Part shown: piece by piece, positions 32,021 to 40,693 of the stretch
How the letters are laid out: every line of letters starts with the position of its first letter
How positions within the stretch are numbered: position 1 is the first letter of the stretch
From: Streptomyces sp. SAT1
GTDB lineage: Bacteria > Actinomycetota > Actinomycetes > Streptomycetales > Streptomycetaceae
Assembly: GCF_001654495.1 (NCBI RefSeq)
Contig: NZ_CP015849.1
Coordinates: 6,427,001-6,491,000 of the forward strand
Reading direction: 5' to 3'
DNA length: 64,000 nucleotides
The notes under the pieces: generated by a model
Seen by the model: the letters and a program-made list of their open reading frames with translations, nothing else
Database searches by the model: none
What the model was told of the DNA's origin: nothing
Translations under genes and position numbers: made by a program

Positions 32021-32908
32021 ATGTCGTCAAGCGTCAGCCGCAAACGAGTTCGCAAAGACCCGGCCACCCGGCGTGCGGAGATCGTCGGCACCGCCGCGGC
32101 GATCGCGCTGGCCGAGGGGCTGGAGTGCATCACCCTGCGCCGGATCGCCGAGGAACTGGCGGTGCGCCCGGGGCTGATCAGCCACTACTTCCCCGCCGCG
32201 GACGATCTCGTGGCGGAGGCGTTCGGCAGCGCCGCCACCGGCGAGCTGGACGCCCTGGTCCCGGCCGGGCGGCCCGGCGAGACGCCCACCCTGCGCCTGG
32301 TCCGGTTCCTCGCCCGCACGACGGGCGACGCCTACGACACGATGAGCAGGCTGTGGATCAACGCCCGGCACCTGAGCCGCTACCGGCCCGAACTGCGCGA
32401 GCGGGTCGTCGGGCAGGAGGCCGCCTGGCGCGGTCGCCTCGGCGCGCTCGTCCAGGAGGGCGTGGACGCGGGCGAGTTCCACCCGGCCGACGTGTCCGTG
32501 GCCGTCGTCCAGATCCTCGTCGTCCTCGACGGCCTGGGCGCGCACGCGAACACCGGTACGGCCGAGCACCCGGCGGCGGTGAGCGGCATGGCCGCCGCCA
32601 CGGCGGAGAACGCGCTCGGGCTGCCCGCGGGCACGCTCGCCGCACCCGCCGAGGGAGCGGTTCCCGCCGTGCGGAGCGCCGCCGACGGGGAGAGCGCCCC
32701 CGCGTCGGCACGGACCACGGCCACCGCCACCGCCGCCTCCACTGTCACCTCCGGCTCTGCATCCGGCTCCGGCCCTGGATCCGGCTCTGCATCCGGCTCC
32801 GGCCCTGGACCCGGCTCCGGTTCCGGTTCCGGGTTTCGGTCCGGTTCCGAACCGGCCCCGGTCTCCCGCACGGAGTCCTCGGAGTCCTCGGAGCCCTCGG
32901 CCCCGTAG
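32021..32908 (+). CDS. TetR-family regulator with low-complexity C-terminal tail
   Basis: 295 residues from ATG 32021. There is a standard N-terminal HTH (RRAEIVGTAAAIALAEGLEC, TLRRIAEELAVRPGLISHYF) and a normal ligand domain with RFLARTTGDAYDTMSRLWIN. After about residue 210 there is a long Ser/Gly/Pro/Thr tail (SGSASGSGPGSGSAS and variants) encoded by GGCTCCGG/GGATCCGG-like DNA repeats. The tail is unlike normal TetR proteins of about 200 residues. It controls the divergent NCS1 permease and probably the amidohydrolase downstream. Confidence 0.85.
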   Translation: MSSSVSRKRVRKDPATRRAEIVGTAAAIALAEGLECITLRRIAEELAVRPGLISHYFPAADDLVAEAFGSAATGELDALVPAGRPGETPTLRLVRFLARTTGDAYDTMSRLWINARHLSRYRPELRERVVGQEAAWRGRLGALVQEGVDAGEFHPADVSVAVVQILVVLDGLGAHANTGTAEHPAAVSGMAAATAENALGLPAGTLAAPAEGAVPAVRSAADGESAPASARTTATATAASTVTSGSASGSGPGSGSASGSGPGPGSGSGSGFRSGSEPAPVSRTESSESSEPSAP

Positions 32909-32968
32909 AGGCGCCACCGCCCGCCGCGCCCCGCACACCCCGCACCACCAGTTCGCAAGGAGCGACCC

Positions 32969-34600
32969 GTGTCCCCCGATCTCGTCCTGCTCTCCGCCCG
33001 GCTGCTCGACCCGGGCACGGGCTCGCTCCTGCCGCACACCGCGCTGGCCGTCGGCGACGGCCGTATCACCCACCTCGGGGACGACCGCGAGATCCGGGCG
33101 CTGGCCGGACCGGCGACCACCGTGCTCGACCTGAAGGGCGCGGTGGTCACCGCGGGCTTCACGGACGGCCATCTGCACCCGGTCTCCGGCGCCGAACGCA
33201 CCATGGGCGTGGACCTCTCCGCCTGCCGCGATCTGGCGGACGTGCGCGCGGCGCTCGCCGGTCCGGCCGCGGCGCTCGCGCCCGGCGCCTGGCTGCGCGG
33301 CTGGGGCCTGGACCCGAACTCCTTCGGCGACGCACCCGTGGCCGCCGCGTCCCTCGGCCCGGTCCTCGACGGCGTACCGGCCCTGATCGACCTGTTCGAC
33401 GGGCACTCCATGCTGGCCAGCGCCCGTGCGCTGGAACAGGCGGGTGTCGACGGGCCCCGCCGGTTCGAGCAGGCCGCCGAGATCGTCTGCGACGAGGCGG
33501 GCCGCCCCACCGGGCTGCTGCTGGAGGACGCGGCCTGCGAACTCGTCGAGGCCGTCGCGCCCCGGCCGACCGGGGACGAGCTGCGGGCACGGACCGCCGA
33601 GGTGCTGCGGGAGATGGCCGCGACCGGGCTGACCGGCGGGCATGCCATGGACGCGAACGGCGCGACCCTCGACATCCTCGGCGCGCTGGAGGGCGACGGC
33701 GACCTGCCGCTGCGGCTGCGGGTGGCGCCCTGGTGCCAGCCCGGCGCCGACGCGGAGGCGGTCGACGGACTCGTCCGGCAGCAGGGCACCGGCGGCAGGC
33801 TGTGGCAGGTCGCCGGGGTGAAGATGTTCATGGACGGCACCATCGACAACGGCACCGCCTGGCTGGAGAGCCCCGACTGCCACGGGGAGTCCCGGGACGC
33901 CTTCTGGCCCGACCCCGACCAGTACCGCCGGGTGGTCGGCGCGCTGCACCGGGCCGGGGTGCCCACGGCCACCCACGCCATCGGGGACGCCGCCGTCCGT
34001 CACGTCCTGGACTCGGTGGAACGGGCGCAGGCGGAGACCCCGGCGGCGGACGGCGCACCGGTACGGCACCGGGTGGAGCACATCGAGACCGTCCCGGACG
34101 ACACCGTGCCGCGCTTCGCCCGGCTCGGGGTGGCGGCCTCGATGCAGCCCACCCACTGCTGCGAGTACACGCGCGCCGACCACACCGACAACTGGTCGCG
34201 CCGCCTCGGCGAGGAGCGGGCGTCCCGGGCGTTCCGCTGCCGCGACCTGTGGGACGCGGGCGCCCGGGTTGTCCTCGGCTCCGACTGGCCCATCGCGCCC
34301 TATCCGCCCCTCGGTGTCATGGCGGGCGCCCGGCACCGGCGCCCCGGCGACCTCTCCCGGCCGCCGCACGGCCCCGAGCAGGCGCTGACCCCGCTCCGGG
34401 CGCTGCGCGGCATCACCCTCAACCCGGCCTGGGCCGCGGGGGAGGAGCACATGGCCGGCCGTCTCGCCGTCGGGTACCGTGCGGATCTCACGGTGCTCGC
34501 CGACAACCCCCTCGACGTGGCCGACGCGGACCTGGCCGGGCTGCCGGTCCTGCTCACGGTGGTGGCCGGGCGCCCCACCCACCGCGCCGCCGGGATCTGA
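32969..34600 (+). CDS. YtcJ-like metal-dependent amidohydrolase
   Basis: 543 residues from GTG 32969, with AAGGAG upstream. The N-terminal GAVVTAGFTDGHLHPVSG carries the metal-binding HxH of amidohydrolases. Later blocks GVKMFMDGTIDNGTAWLESP, THAIGDAAVRHVLDSVE, VRHRVEHIETVPDDTVPRFA and ARVVLGSDWPIAPYPPL (metal-binding Asp) are typical of the YtcJ subgroup. The substrate is unknown. It follows a TetR gene divergent from a nucleobase-type permease; the GntR gene after it belongs to the next operon. Confidence 0.85.
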   Translation: MSPDLVLLSARLLDPGTGSLLPHTALAVGDGRITHLGDDREIRALAGPATTVLDLKGAVVTAGFTDGHLHPVSGAERTMGVDLSACRDLADVRAALAGPAAALAPGAWLRGWGLDPNSFGDAPVAAASLGPVLDGVPALIDLFDGHSMLASARALEQAGVDGPRRFEQAAEIVCDEAGRPTGLLLEDAACELVEAVAPRPTGDELRARTAEVLREMAATGLTGGHAMDANGATLDILGALEGDGDLPLRLRVAPWCQPGADAEAVDGLVRQQGTGGRLWQVAGVKMFMDGTIDNGTAWLESPDCHGESRDAFWPDPDQYRRVVGALHRAGVPTATHAIGDAAVRHVLDSVERAQAETPAADGAPVRHRVEHIETVPDDTVPRFARLGVAASMQPTHCCEYTRADHTDNWSRRLGEERASRAFRCRDLWDAGARVVLGSDWPIAPYPPLGVMAGARHRRPGDLSRPPHGPEQALTPLRALRGITLNPAWAAGEEHMAGRLAVGYRADLTVLADNPLDVADADLAGLPVLLTVVAGRPTHRAAGI

Positions 34601-34689
34601 ACGCCCGCCGGGCGAGGCGGCGGGCGGAGCGGCCGGCGACGGGCGGCGCGGGGGCGGACGGGCGGCCGGAGCGCTGGTGGAACGTCGTC

Positions 34690-34704
34690 AGATGTCTGAT
34701 GTCC
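34690..34704. promoter_or_regulatory. GntR-type operator upstream of gntR
   Basis: AGATGTCTGATGTCC matches the perfect palindrome at 35800-35814 at 12 of 15 positions, and the motif continues with CTAC in both. It lies 67 bases before the GntR gene start, so the regulator probably autoregulates. Confidence 0.55.
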
Positions 34705-34770
34705 TACCTTGATACGCTGGGGGTGCGGCCCGCGCAAGAGGCAGGCGCAGCCATCGAGGAAGGGGCAGGT

Positions 34771-35538
34771 GTGAACCCGTCGCGTCCGAAGGAGTTCCGG
34801 ACGACGGCCCGGCCGTCGCTGCGGCAGGAGGTCTCGGAGGCGATCAAGAGTTACATCCTCGACAACCGCCTCAAGCCGGGCGACCCGCTGCCGTCCGAGG
34901 CCGAGCTGTGCGCCGCGCTCGGCGCCAGCCGGTCCAGCATCCGCGAGGCGGTCAAGGCCCTGGCCGTGCTCGACATCGTGGAGGTGCGGCGCGGCCACGG
35001 GACGTACGTGGGCCGGCTCAGCCTCTCCGCGCTGGTGGAGGGCCTGGTCTTCCGCGGTCTGCTCAGTCCTCAGGACGACTTCCGGATCCTGTCCGAGCTG
35101 ATCGAGGTGCGCGAGCTGATCGAGCGCGGCATGGCCGAGCGCATCCTCGCGGCGCTCGCCCCCGGCGATCTGGACGCGCTGGACGCGCTGGTGGACGAGA
35201 TGGACGCCCTCGGCGCCGCGGGCGAGGACCTCGCGACCTGCGACCGCGCCTTCCACGAACGGCTGATGGAACCGATCGGAAACCAACTGGTCAGCCAGCT
35301 CTCCCAGGCGTTCTGGGACGTGTACGCCCTCGTGGCGCCGCATCTCAGGGGCGGCTCCGAAACGGACCAGGCCGGCACGGTCGCCGATCACCGCGCCCTG
35401 GTCCGCGCGGCCAGGGACCGCGACGCGGACGCTTTCTCGCGCGCCCTCGCCGGTCACTACGCGCCCGTACGCACCCGGCTGGCCCAGGCCCGCGCCGCTC
35501 AGGACGGCCCGACGACCGGGGCCGCGACTGCCTCCTGA
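34771..35538 (+). CDS. nanR: FadR-subfamily GntR regulator of the sialic-acid-type operon
   Basis: 255 residues from GTG 34771 with GAGGAAGGGGCAGGT upstream. The winged HTH is RPSLRQEVSEAIKSYILDN, LKPGDPLPSEAELCAALGAS, RSSIREAVKALAVLDIVEVR; the helical FCD ligand domain has VRELIERGMAERILAALAP and TCDRAFHERLMEPIGNQLV. FadR-type NanR repressors control sialic acid genes, and this one precedes aldolase, ROK kinase, NanE and NanT-like genes. The matching operators at 34690 and 35800 support it as their repressor. Confidence 0.8.
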   Translation: MNPSRPKEFRTTARPSLRQEVSEAIKSYILDNRLKPGDPLPSEAELCAALGASRSSIREAVKALAVLDIVEVRRGHGTYVGRLSLSALVEGLVFRGLLSPQDDFRILSELIEVRELIERGMAERILAALAPGDLDALDALVDEMDALGAAGEDLATCDRAFHERLMEPIGNQLVSQLSQAFWDVYALVAPHLRGGSETDQAGTVADHRALVRAARDRDADAFSRALAGHYAPVRTRLAQARAAQDGPTTGAATAS

Positions 35539-35799
35539 GACCGTCCGACCGCCGGGGCCGCGCCCGCCTCCTGAGACCCGCCCGGCCCGGCGTCCTCCGC
35601 CGCCCTCCGGTCGTGCCTCCGGCTCCCGGGGCCCCGAAGCCCCGGGGTGCCCGGCGTGTCCGTAACACTTGTCATGCTCAAGCATTCAAGCGCTTGTCAT
35701 GCGCATGACTTATGTCGGGCCCCCGCTCCGCCCCGTTCGCCTCCCCACCTGTGACCTGCCCCCCTCTTGACCCGCCCGCCCGGAGGATGCTTAAAGTTC

Positions 35800-35814
35800 G
35801 GACGTCAGACGTCC
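35800..35814. promoter_or_regulatory. GntR-type operator upstream of nanA
   Basis: GGACGTC-A-GACGTCC, a perfect palindrome 38 bases before the nanA-like start, followed by CTAC as at the 34690 site. It is the probable repression site of the operon. Confidence 0.65.
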
Positions 35815-35851
35815 TACGTCCCTGTCCGGCACCATCCACGGAGAAGTACTC

Positions 35852-36811
35852 ATGCCCTTGACCGCACCCCTGCGCGGAGTCGTCCCGCCCGTCTGCACCC
35901 CGCTCGACGCCCAGGGAGACGTCGACACGGGCTCCCTGGCCCGGCTGGTCGAGCACCTGCTCGCCGGCGGGGTCCACGGCCTGTTCGCCCTCGGCTCCAC
36001 CAGTGAGGTCGCCTACCTCACCGACGAGCAGCGCGGTGCCGTACTGGAGACCGTGGTGAACGTGGTCGACGGCCGGGTGCCGGTGCTCGCCGGGGCCATC
36101 GACACCACCACGCCCCGCGTCCTCGACCACGCCCGCGCCGCGGCCCGGCTCGGGGCCGACGCGCTGGTGGCCACCGCGCCCTTCTATACCCGCACCCACC
36201 CCTGGGAGACCGCCCGGCACTTCCGCCGTGTCCGGGACCGGGTGGACCTGCCGCTGTTCGCCTACGACCTCCCGGTCTCCGTGCACAGCAAGCTCTCGCC
36301 CGCCCTGGTGCTCGACCTGGCCGCCGACGGCACCCTCGCGGGCGTCAAGGACAGCAGCGGCGACGAGGGCTCGCTGCGCCGCCTGCTCGTCGCCCTCGGC
36401 GGCCGGGAAGGACGTGACGCCGGACCGGCCCCCGCCTTCTCGGTGCTGACCGGGTCCGAGCTGACGGTGGACGCGGCGCTGCTCGCGGGCGCCGACGGCG
36501 TCGTCCCTGGTCTGGGCAACGTCGACCCCGCCGGATACGTACGCCTCCACGACGCGGCCCGAGCCGGTGACTGGTCGCGCGCGGCCGCGGAGCAGGAGCG
36601 GCTGGCCGCCCTGTTCGCCATGGTCGACGCGGGCCCCGAGGACGAGATGGGCCGCAGTTCCTCCGCGCTCGGCGCGTTCAAGGCCGCGCTGCGGCTGCTG
36701 GGCGTCATCGACCACGCCGACACCGCGTTCCCGCAGATCGGGCTGAGCGCCTCGTCCGTCGCCGCCGTCGACGCCCGGCTGCGCGCCGCCGGACTCACCC
36801 CGGCCCGATGA
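35852..36811 (+). CDS. nanA: DapA-family aldolase, probable N-acetylneuraminate lyase
   Basis: 319 residues from ATG 35852. The TIM-barrel landmarks are GVVPPVCTPLDAQGDVDTG, VHGLFALGSTSEVAYLTDEQ, PLFAYDLPVSVHSKL (catalytic Tyr) and LAGVKDSSGDEGSLRRL (Schiff-base Lys in GVKDSSGD). The family includes dihydrodipicolinate synthase and sialic acid aldolase. Being followed by ROK kinase, NanE and NanT-like genes, it probably cleaves N-acetylneuraminate to pyruvate and ManNAc. It overlaps the kinase gene by 4 bases. Confidence 0.8.
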   Translation: MPLTAPLRGVVPPVCTPLDAQGDVDTGSLARLVEHLLAGGVHGLFALGSTSEVAYLTDEQRGAVLETVVNVVDGRVPVLAGAIDTTTPRVLDHARAAARLGADALVATAPFYTRTHPWETARHFRRVRDRVDLPLFAYDLPVSVHSKLSPALVLDLAADGTLAGVKDSSGDEGSLRRLLVALGGREGRDAGPAPAFSVLTGSELTVDAALLAGADGVVPGLGNVDPAGYVRLHDAARAGDWSRAAAEQERLAALFAMVDAGPEDEMGRSSSALGAFKAALRLLGVIDHADTAFPQIGLSASSVAAVDARLRAAGLTPAR

Positions 36812-37851
36812 CCGCCGCCCAGCCGTCCGGTACGGCCGGACCCGGTCCCGAGACGGACAGGGCGGCCGGTCCCGAGACGGGCACGTCGGCCGGTCCCGTC
36901 ATCGGCCTCGACCTCGGCGGGACCAAGATCGACGCCGCCCTAGTCGCCGTCGACGGCACGGTGCTGCGCCGGCACACCCGGCCCACCCCCGCCCGCGCGG
37001 GCGCGGCGGCGGTCCTGAACGCGCTGGCCGCCGCCGCCCGCGAGGTGGACGGCGGCGCCGGAGCGATCGGCGTCGCCGCCGCCGGTGTCATCGACCCGGT
37101 CACCGGGACCGTCACCAGCGCCACCGACTCCCTCACCGGCTGGGCCGGCACCGCGCTGGCCGCGGGCCTGTCCGCGCGCACCGGCCTGCCGGTCGCCTGC
37201 GACAACGACGTACGCGCCACCGCCGCCACGGAACTGGCCGCGCTCGACGGGTCGCGCCGCTCGCTCCTGCTGGCGGCCGTGGGCACCGGGGTCGGCGGCG
37301 CCGTCGCGGTCGACGGCAGGATGCTGCACGGCAGCGCGGGCATCGCCGGTCACCTCGGCCATGTGCCCAGCCCGGAGGCCGAGGGGCTGCCCTGCACCTG
37401 CGGCGGCAGCGGCCATCTGGAGGCCGTGGCCGCCGGGCCCGCCATCACCGCCCTGTACGGACGGCTCGCAGGAGAGCCCGTCGGCCGGCTCCAGGACGTG
37501 GCCGGGCGCGCCGCGCGGGGCGACGCCGCCGCCCGGCGGGCGATCACCACCGGGGCCCGCGCCGCCGGGCGGGTCCTGGGCGGCCTGGCCAACGCGCTGG
37601 GCCCGGACCGGGTCGTCGTCGGCGGCGGCGTACCGCGCATCGGCGCGCTGTACTGGACCGCGCTCACCGAAGCCTTCCGCGCGGAACTGATGGCCCCGCT
37701 GCGCGCGCTGCGCCCCGTGCCCCCGCGCCTGGGCGCCGACGCGGCCGTCCGGGGCGCCGCCCTGCTCACCCGCACCACCCCGCTGCACGGCCCCGCGACC
37801 CCCGCGACCGGTCCGGCCGTGCCCCAGCCCGTACCCGGAGGAACCCGATGA
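36808..37851 (+). CDS. nanK: ROK-family kinase, probable N-acetylmannosamine kinase
   Basis: 347 residues from ATG 36808. The ROK motifs are VIGLDLGGTKIDAALV (phosphate 1), VACDNDVRATAATELAAL and AAVGTGVGGAVAVDGRML (catalytic region), then GHLGHVPSPEAEGLPCTCGGSG with the zinc-type HxxG...CxCGG and next HLEAVA. The third zinc-type position, normally Cys in CxCGxxGC, is His here. It would phosphorylate ManNAc to ManNAc-6-P. It overlaps the neighbours on both sides by 4 bases (ATGA). Confidence 0.8.
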   Translation: MTAAQPSGTAGPGPETDRAAGPETGTSAGPVIGLDLGGTKIDAALVAVDGTVLRRHTRPTPARAGAAAVLNALAAAAREVDGGAGAIGVAAAGVIDPVTGTVTSATDSLTGWAGTALAAGLSARTGLPVACDNDVRATAATELAALDGSRRSLLLAAVGTGVGGAVAVDGRMLHGSAGIAGHLGHVPSPEAEGLPCTCGGSGHLEAVAAGPAITALYGRLAGEPVGRLQDVAGRAARGDAAARRAITTGARAAGRVLGGLANALGPDRVVVGGGVPRIGALYWTALTEAFRAELMAPLRALRPVPPRLGADAAVRGAALLTRTTPLHGPATPATGPAVPQPVPGGTR

Positions 37852-38534
37852 CCCTGTCCGCGGCAACCGTCGCCGCCGCCGTCCGCGGCCGGCTGATCGT
37901 CTCCTGCCAGGCACCGCCCGGCGACCCGATGCGCGAGACGCCGACCCTGGTCGCGCTGGCCCGCGCCGCCGCGGCCGGGGGCGCCGCGGGCATCCGCGTC
38001 AACGAACCCGAGGTGGTGGCCGCCGTCAGGGCCGCCGTGGACCTGCCCGTGATCGGCCTGTGGAAGGACGGCGACACCGGCGTCTACATCACCCCGACCG
38101 TGCGCCACGCCCTCGCCGTCGCCGAGGCCGGCGCGCACGTGGTCGCCGCCGACGCCACCGCACGGCCCCGCCCGGACGGCGGCTCGTTCGCCGGTCTGGT
38201 GGCCGCCGTGCACGCGGCGGGCGCCCTGGTCATGGCCGACGTCGCCACTCTGGAGGAAGGCGTGCGCGCCGCCGGGCAGGGCGCGGACTTCGTCTCCACC
38301 ACCCTGTCCGGATACGTGCCCGGGTCCCCGCGGCGGTCCGGCCCCGACCTGGACCTGGTCGCCGCCCTCGCCGCCGCGACCGCCGCCCCGGTCGTCGCCG
38401 AAGGCCGTATCGGCACCCCCGAGGAGGCCGCCGCCGCGCTGGAGAGGGGCGCCCACAGCGTCGTCGTCGGCACCGCCATCACCGCCCCGACCGCCCTCAC
38501 CCGGCGGTTCGTGACCCGTCTCACCCGTCCCTGA
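37848..38534 (+). CDS. nanE: N-acetylmannosamine-6-phosphate 2-epimerase
   Basis: 228 residues. The NanE barrel has GRLIVSCQAPPGDPM (substrate loop), AGGAAGIRVNEPEVV, LPVIGLWKDGDTGVYITPT, VVAADATARPRPDG, LVMADVATLEEG, DFVSTTLSGYVPGSP and VVVGTAITAPTALTRRFV. It converts ManNAc-6-P to GlcNAc-6-P, which enters amino-sugar catabolism. A nagA/nagB pair needed to finish the route is not in this operon. Confidence 0.9.
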   Translation: MTLSAATVAAAVRGRLIVSCQAPPGDPMRETPTLVALARAAAAGGAAGIRVNEPEVVAAVRAAVDLPVIGLWKDGDTGVYITPTVRHALAVAEAGAHVVAADATARPRPDGGSFAGLVAAVHAAGALVMADVATLEEGVRAAGQGADFVSTTLSGYVPGSPRRSGPDLDLVAALAAATAAPVVAEGRIGTPEEAAAALERGAHSVVVGTAITAPTALTRRFVTRLTRP

Positions 38535-38595
38535 GCGTTCTCCCTCGTTCCCGACCGCACTCGACGACGAGTCCGTCCGGCATCCTGGAGTCACC

Positions 38596-40068
38596 GTGCA
38601 CCACACCACCGCGCCGCCCTCGGCCCCCTGGTACCGCCAGGTGGGCCGCAGCCAGTGGAAGTCGTTCTTCGCCGCCTGGATCGGCTATCTGCTCGACGGC
38701 TTCGACTTCGTCCTGATCACCCTGGTGCTCACCGAGATCAGCGACGACTTCCACCTGGACACGGTCCAGGCCGCCAGCCTGGTCTCCGCCGCCTTCATCA
38801 CCCGCTGGCTCGGCGGGGCGGTGCTCGGCGCCCTCGGCGACCGCTTCGGCCGGAAGCTGTCGATGGTGGTCAGCATCCTGCTGTACTCGCTGGGCAGCTT
38901 CGCCTGCGGGTTCGCCTGGGACTACACCAGCCTGTTCGTCGCCCGGCTCGCCATCGGCATGGGCATGGCCGGCGAGTACTCGTCCAGCGCCACCTATGTG
39001 ATGGAGAGCTGGCCGGTGCACATGCGCAACCGGGCCAGCGGCTTCCTGATCTCCGGCTACTCGGTGGGCACGGTCCTGGCCGCCGAGGTGTACAAGTGGG
39101 TGGTGCCGAACCTCGGCTGGCGCTGGATGTTCTATCTGGGCCTGATCCCCGTCCTGATCGCGCTGTGGATGCGCCGCGCCCTGCCCGAGGCCGCCGACTG
39201 GAAGGCGTCCGTCGCCGAGCGCGGACAGCGGCCCAACCCGTTCCGCCCGCTCTTCGCCACCCCCGCGAGGGCCACCACGAACGTCGTACTCGCGGTCGCG
39301 GCCACCGTCTCGCTCTTCGCGGTCTTCACCCCGCTCGGCGAGGGCCTGGTGCCGCTGCTGTCGGTGGTGGCCGGAATCTGCCTGATCGCCTTCGCCGTGC
39401 AGCTCGGCGGGCGGCGCGGCTGGCTGCTCCACGTGTCGATGATCGTCACGATCTTCTTCGCGTTCCTGTACTCCTGGCCCATCCAGGCGCTGCTGCCCAC
39501 CTATCTGAAGTCCGACCTCGGCTACGACCCGGGCCAGGTCACCGACGTGCTGTTCTACGCGGGCTTCGGCACGATGGCCGGCTGCTGGCTGGCGGGCTTC
39601 GTCGGCGACTGGATCGGCACCAAGAAGGCGTACGCCTTCACCCTGCTCGCCTCGCTGGCCTTCGTCTTCCCGGTGTTCGCGGTCAAGGACAGCCTGCCGC
39701 TGCTCGGCGTGCTGCTGTTCGTGCTCCAGGCCACCAGCTTCGGCATCTCCGGGCTGCTGCCGCGCTACATCGGCGGGCACTTCCCGACCCACTCCAGGGC
39801 CGCCGCCCTGGGCTTCACCTACAACGTGGGCGCGCTGGGCGGCGCCGTGGCCCCCGTGCTCGGCGCGCACCTCGCCTCGGGCATGGACCTGGGGCAGGCG
39901 CTGGCCGTCCTCACCTTCGCCGGGACGATGATCGTGGTGCTGCTGGTCGGTCTCGACGTGCCGGGCAGGCTGGGCCGGCTGCTCGACCCGGAGGGCCCGG
40001 CCGACCACCTCGTGGACGAGGGCGTCGGCGGGGCGCCGCGGGGCACACCGCAGCACACGCGCCCCTGA
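38596..40068 (+). CDS. nanT: MFS sugar-acid symporter, NanT-like
   Basis: 490 residues from GTG 38596, with about 12 helices. MFS signatures: FFAAWIGYLLDGFDFVLITL (TM1), GALGDRFGRKLSMVVSILLY (loop 2-3 G-D-R-G-R-K motif) and ARLAIGMGMAGEYSSSATYV (TM4), with the EYSSSATYVMESWPVHMRNRA block typical of NanT/sialate:H+ symporters. It is the uptake step of the nan-type operon, separated from nanE by 61 bases. Confidence 0.85.
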   Translation: MHHTTAPPSAPWYRQVGRSQWKSFFAAWIGYLLDGFDFVLITLVLTEISDDFHLDTVQAASLVSAAFITRWLGGAVLGALGDRFGRKLSMVVSILLYSLGSFACGFAWDYTSLFVARLAIGMGMAGEYSSSATYVMESWPVHMRNRASGFLISGYSVGTVLAAEVYKWVVPNLGWRWMFYLGLIPVLIALWMRRALPEAADWKASVAERGQRPNPFRPLFATPARATTNVVLAVAATVSLFAVFTPLGEGLVPLLSVVAGICLIAFAVQLGGRRGWLLHVSMIVTIFFAFLYSWPIQALLPTYLKSDLGYDPGQVTDVLFYAGFGTMAGCWLAGFVGDWIGTKKAYAFTLLASLAFVFPVFAVKDSLPLLGVLLFVLQATSFGISGLLPRYIGGHFPTHSRAAALGFTYNVGALGGAVAPVLGAHLASGMDLGQALAVLTFAGTMIVVLLVGLDVPGRLGRLLDPEGPADHLVDEGVGGAPRGTPQHTRP

Positions 40069-40097
40069 GGGCTGGCCGTGCACCGCGCGGCCCAGCG

Positions 40098-40634
40098 TCA
40101 GGCCACGTACCCGACGTGCGCCAGCGCCTGCTTCAGCAGGACGCCGTGCCCGCCCGGCATCTCGCCCTGGAGGGCGGCGGAGACCGCCTCCTGCGGCGTG
40201 AACCAGACCAGGTCCAGGGCGTCCTGCCGGGGCCGGCAGTCACCGGCCACCGGGACGACGTACGCGAGCGAGACGGCGTGCTGACGCGGGTCGTGGTACG
40301 GCGTGACGCCCGCCGTCGGGAAGTACTCCGCCACCGTGAACGGCTGGAGGGAGGCGGGCACCCGGGGCAGCGCCACCGGTCCGAGATCCTTCTCCAGGTG
40401 GCGCAGCAGGGCGTCGCGCACCCGCTCGTGGTGCAGCACCCGGCCGGAGACCAGCGTCCGGCTGACCGTGCCGTCCGGTCCGATGCGCAGCAGCAGTCCG
40501 ATGCTGGTCACTTCGCCGCTGTCGTCCACGCGCACCGGCACCGCCTCGACGTACAGGATCGGCATGCGGGCGCGCGCCGACTCCAGCTCGTCGGTGCTCA
40601 GCCAACCGGGCGTGATCTCGGTCATGTCAGACAT
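40098..40634 (-). CDS. NUDIX-like protein (DUF4916 type)
   Basis: 178 residues from ATG 40634. The layout MPILYVEAVPVRVDDSGEVT, IGLLLRIGPDGTVSRTLVSG, HHERVRDALLRHLEKDLGP, FPTAGVTPYHDPRQHAVSLA and ALDLVWFTPQEAV follows the NUDIX barrel as in actinobacterial DUF4916 proteins. The canonical GX5EX7REUXEEXGU box is absent, so it may not hydrolyse nucleoside diphosphates. It convergently faces the nanT-like gene and probably stands alone. Confidence 0.7.
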   Translation of the reverse strand: MSDMTEITPGWLSTDELESARARMPILYVEAVPVRVDDSGEVTSIGLLLRIGPDGTVSRTLVSGRVLHHERVRDALLRHLEKDLGPVALPRVPASLQPFTVAEYFPTAGVTPYHDPRQHAVSLAYVVPVAGDCRPRQDALDLVWFTPQEAVSAALQGEMPGGHGVLLKQALAHVGYVA

Positions 40635-40693
40635 TGCTTGATCATACTTTCAGTCATTCCCGAAGGGGGAGGGCGGCGGGGCGCCGCCCCGCG

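Noticed and set aside
32027..34582. 851-codon minus-strand ORF
   Set aside because: It is opposite to the TetR and amidohydrolase genes, which have clear family motifs.
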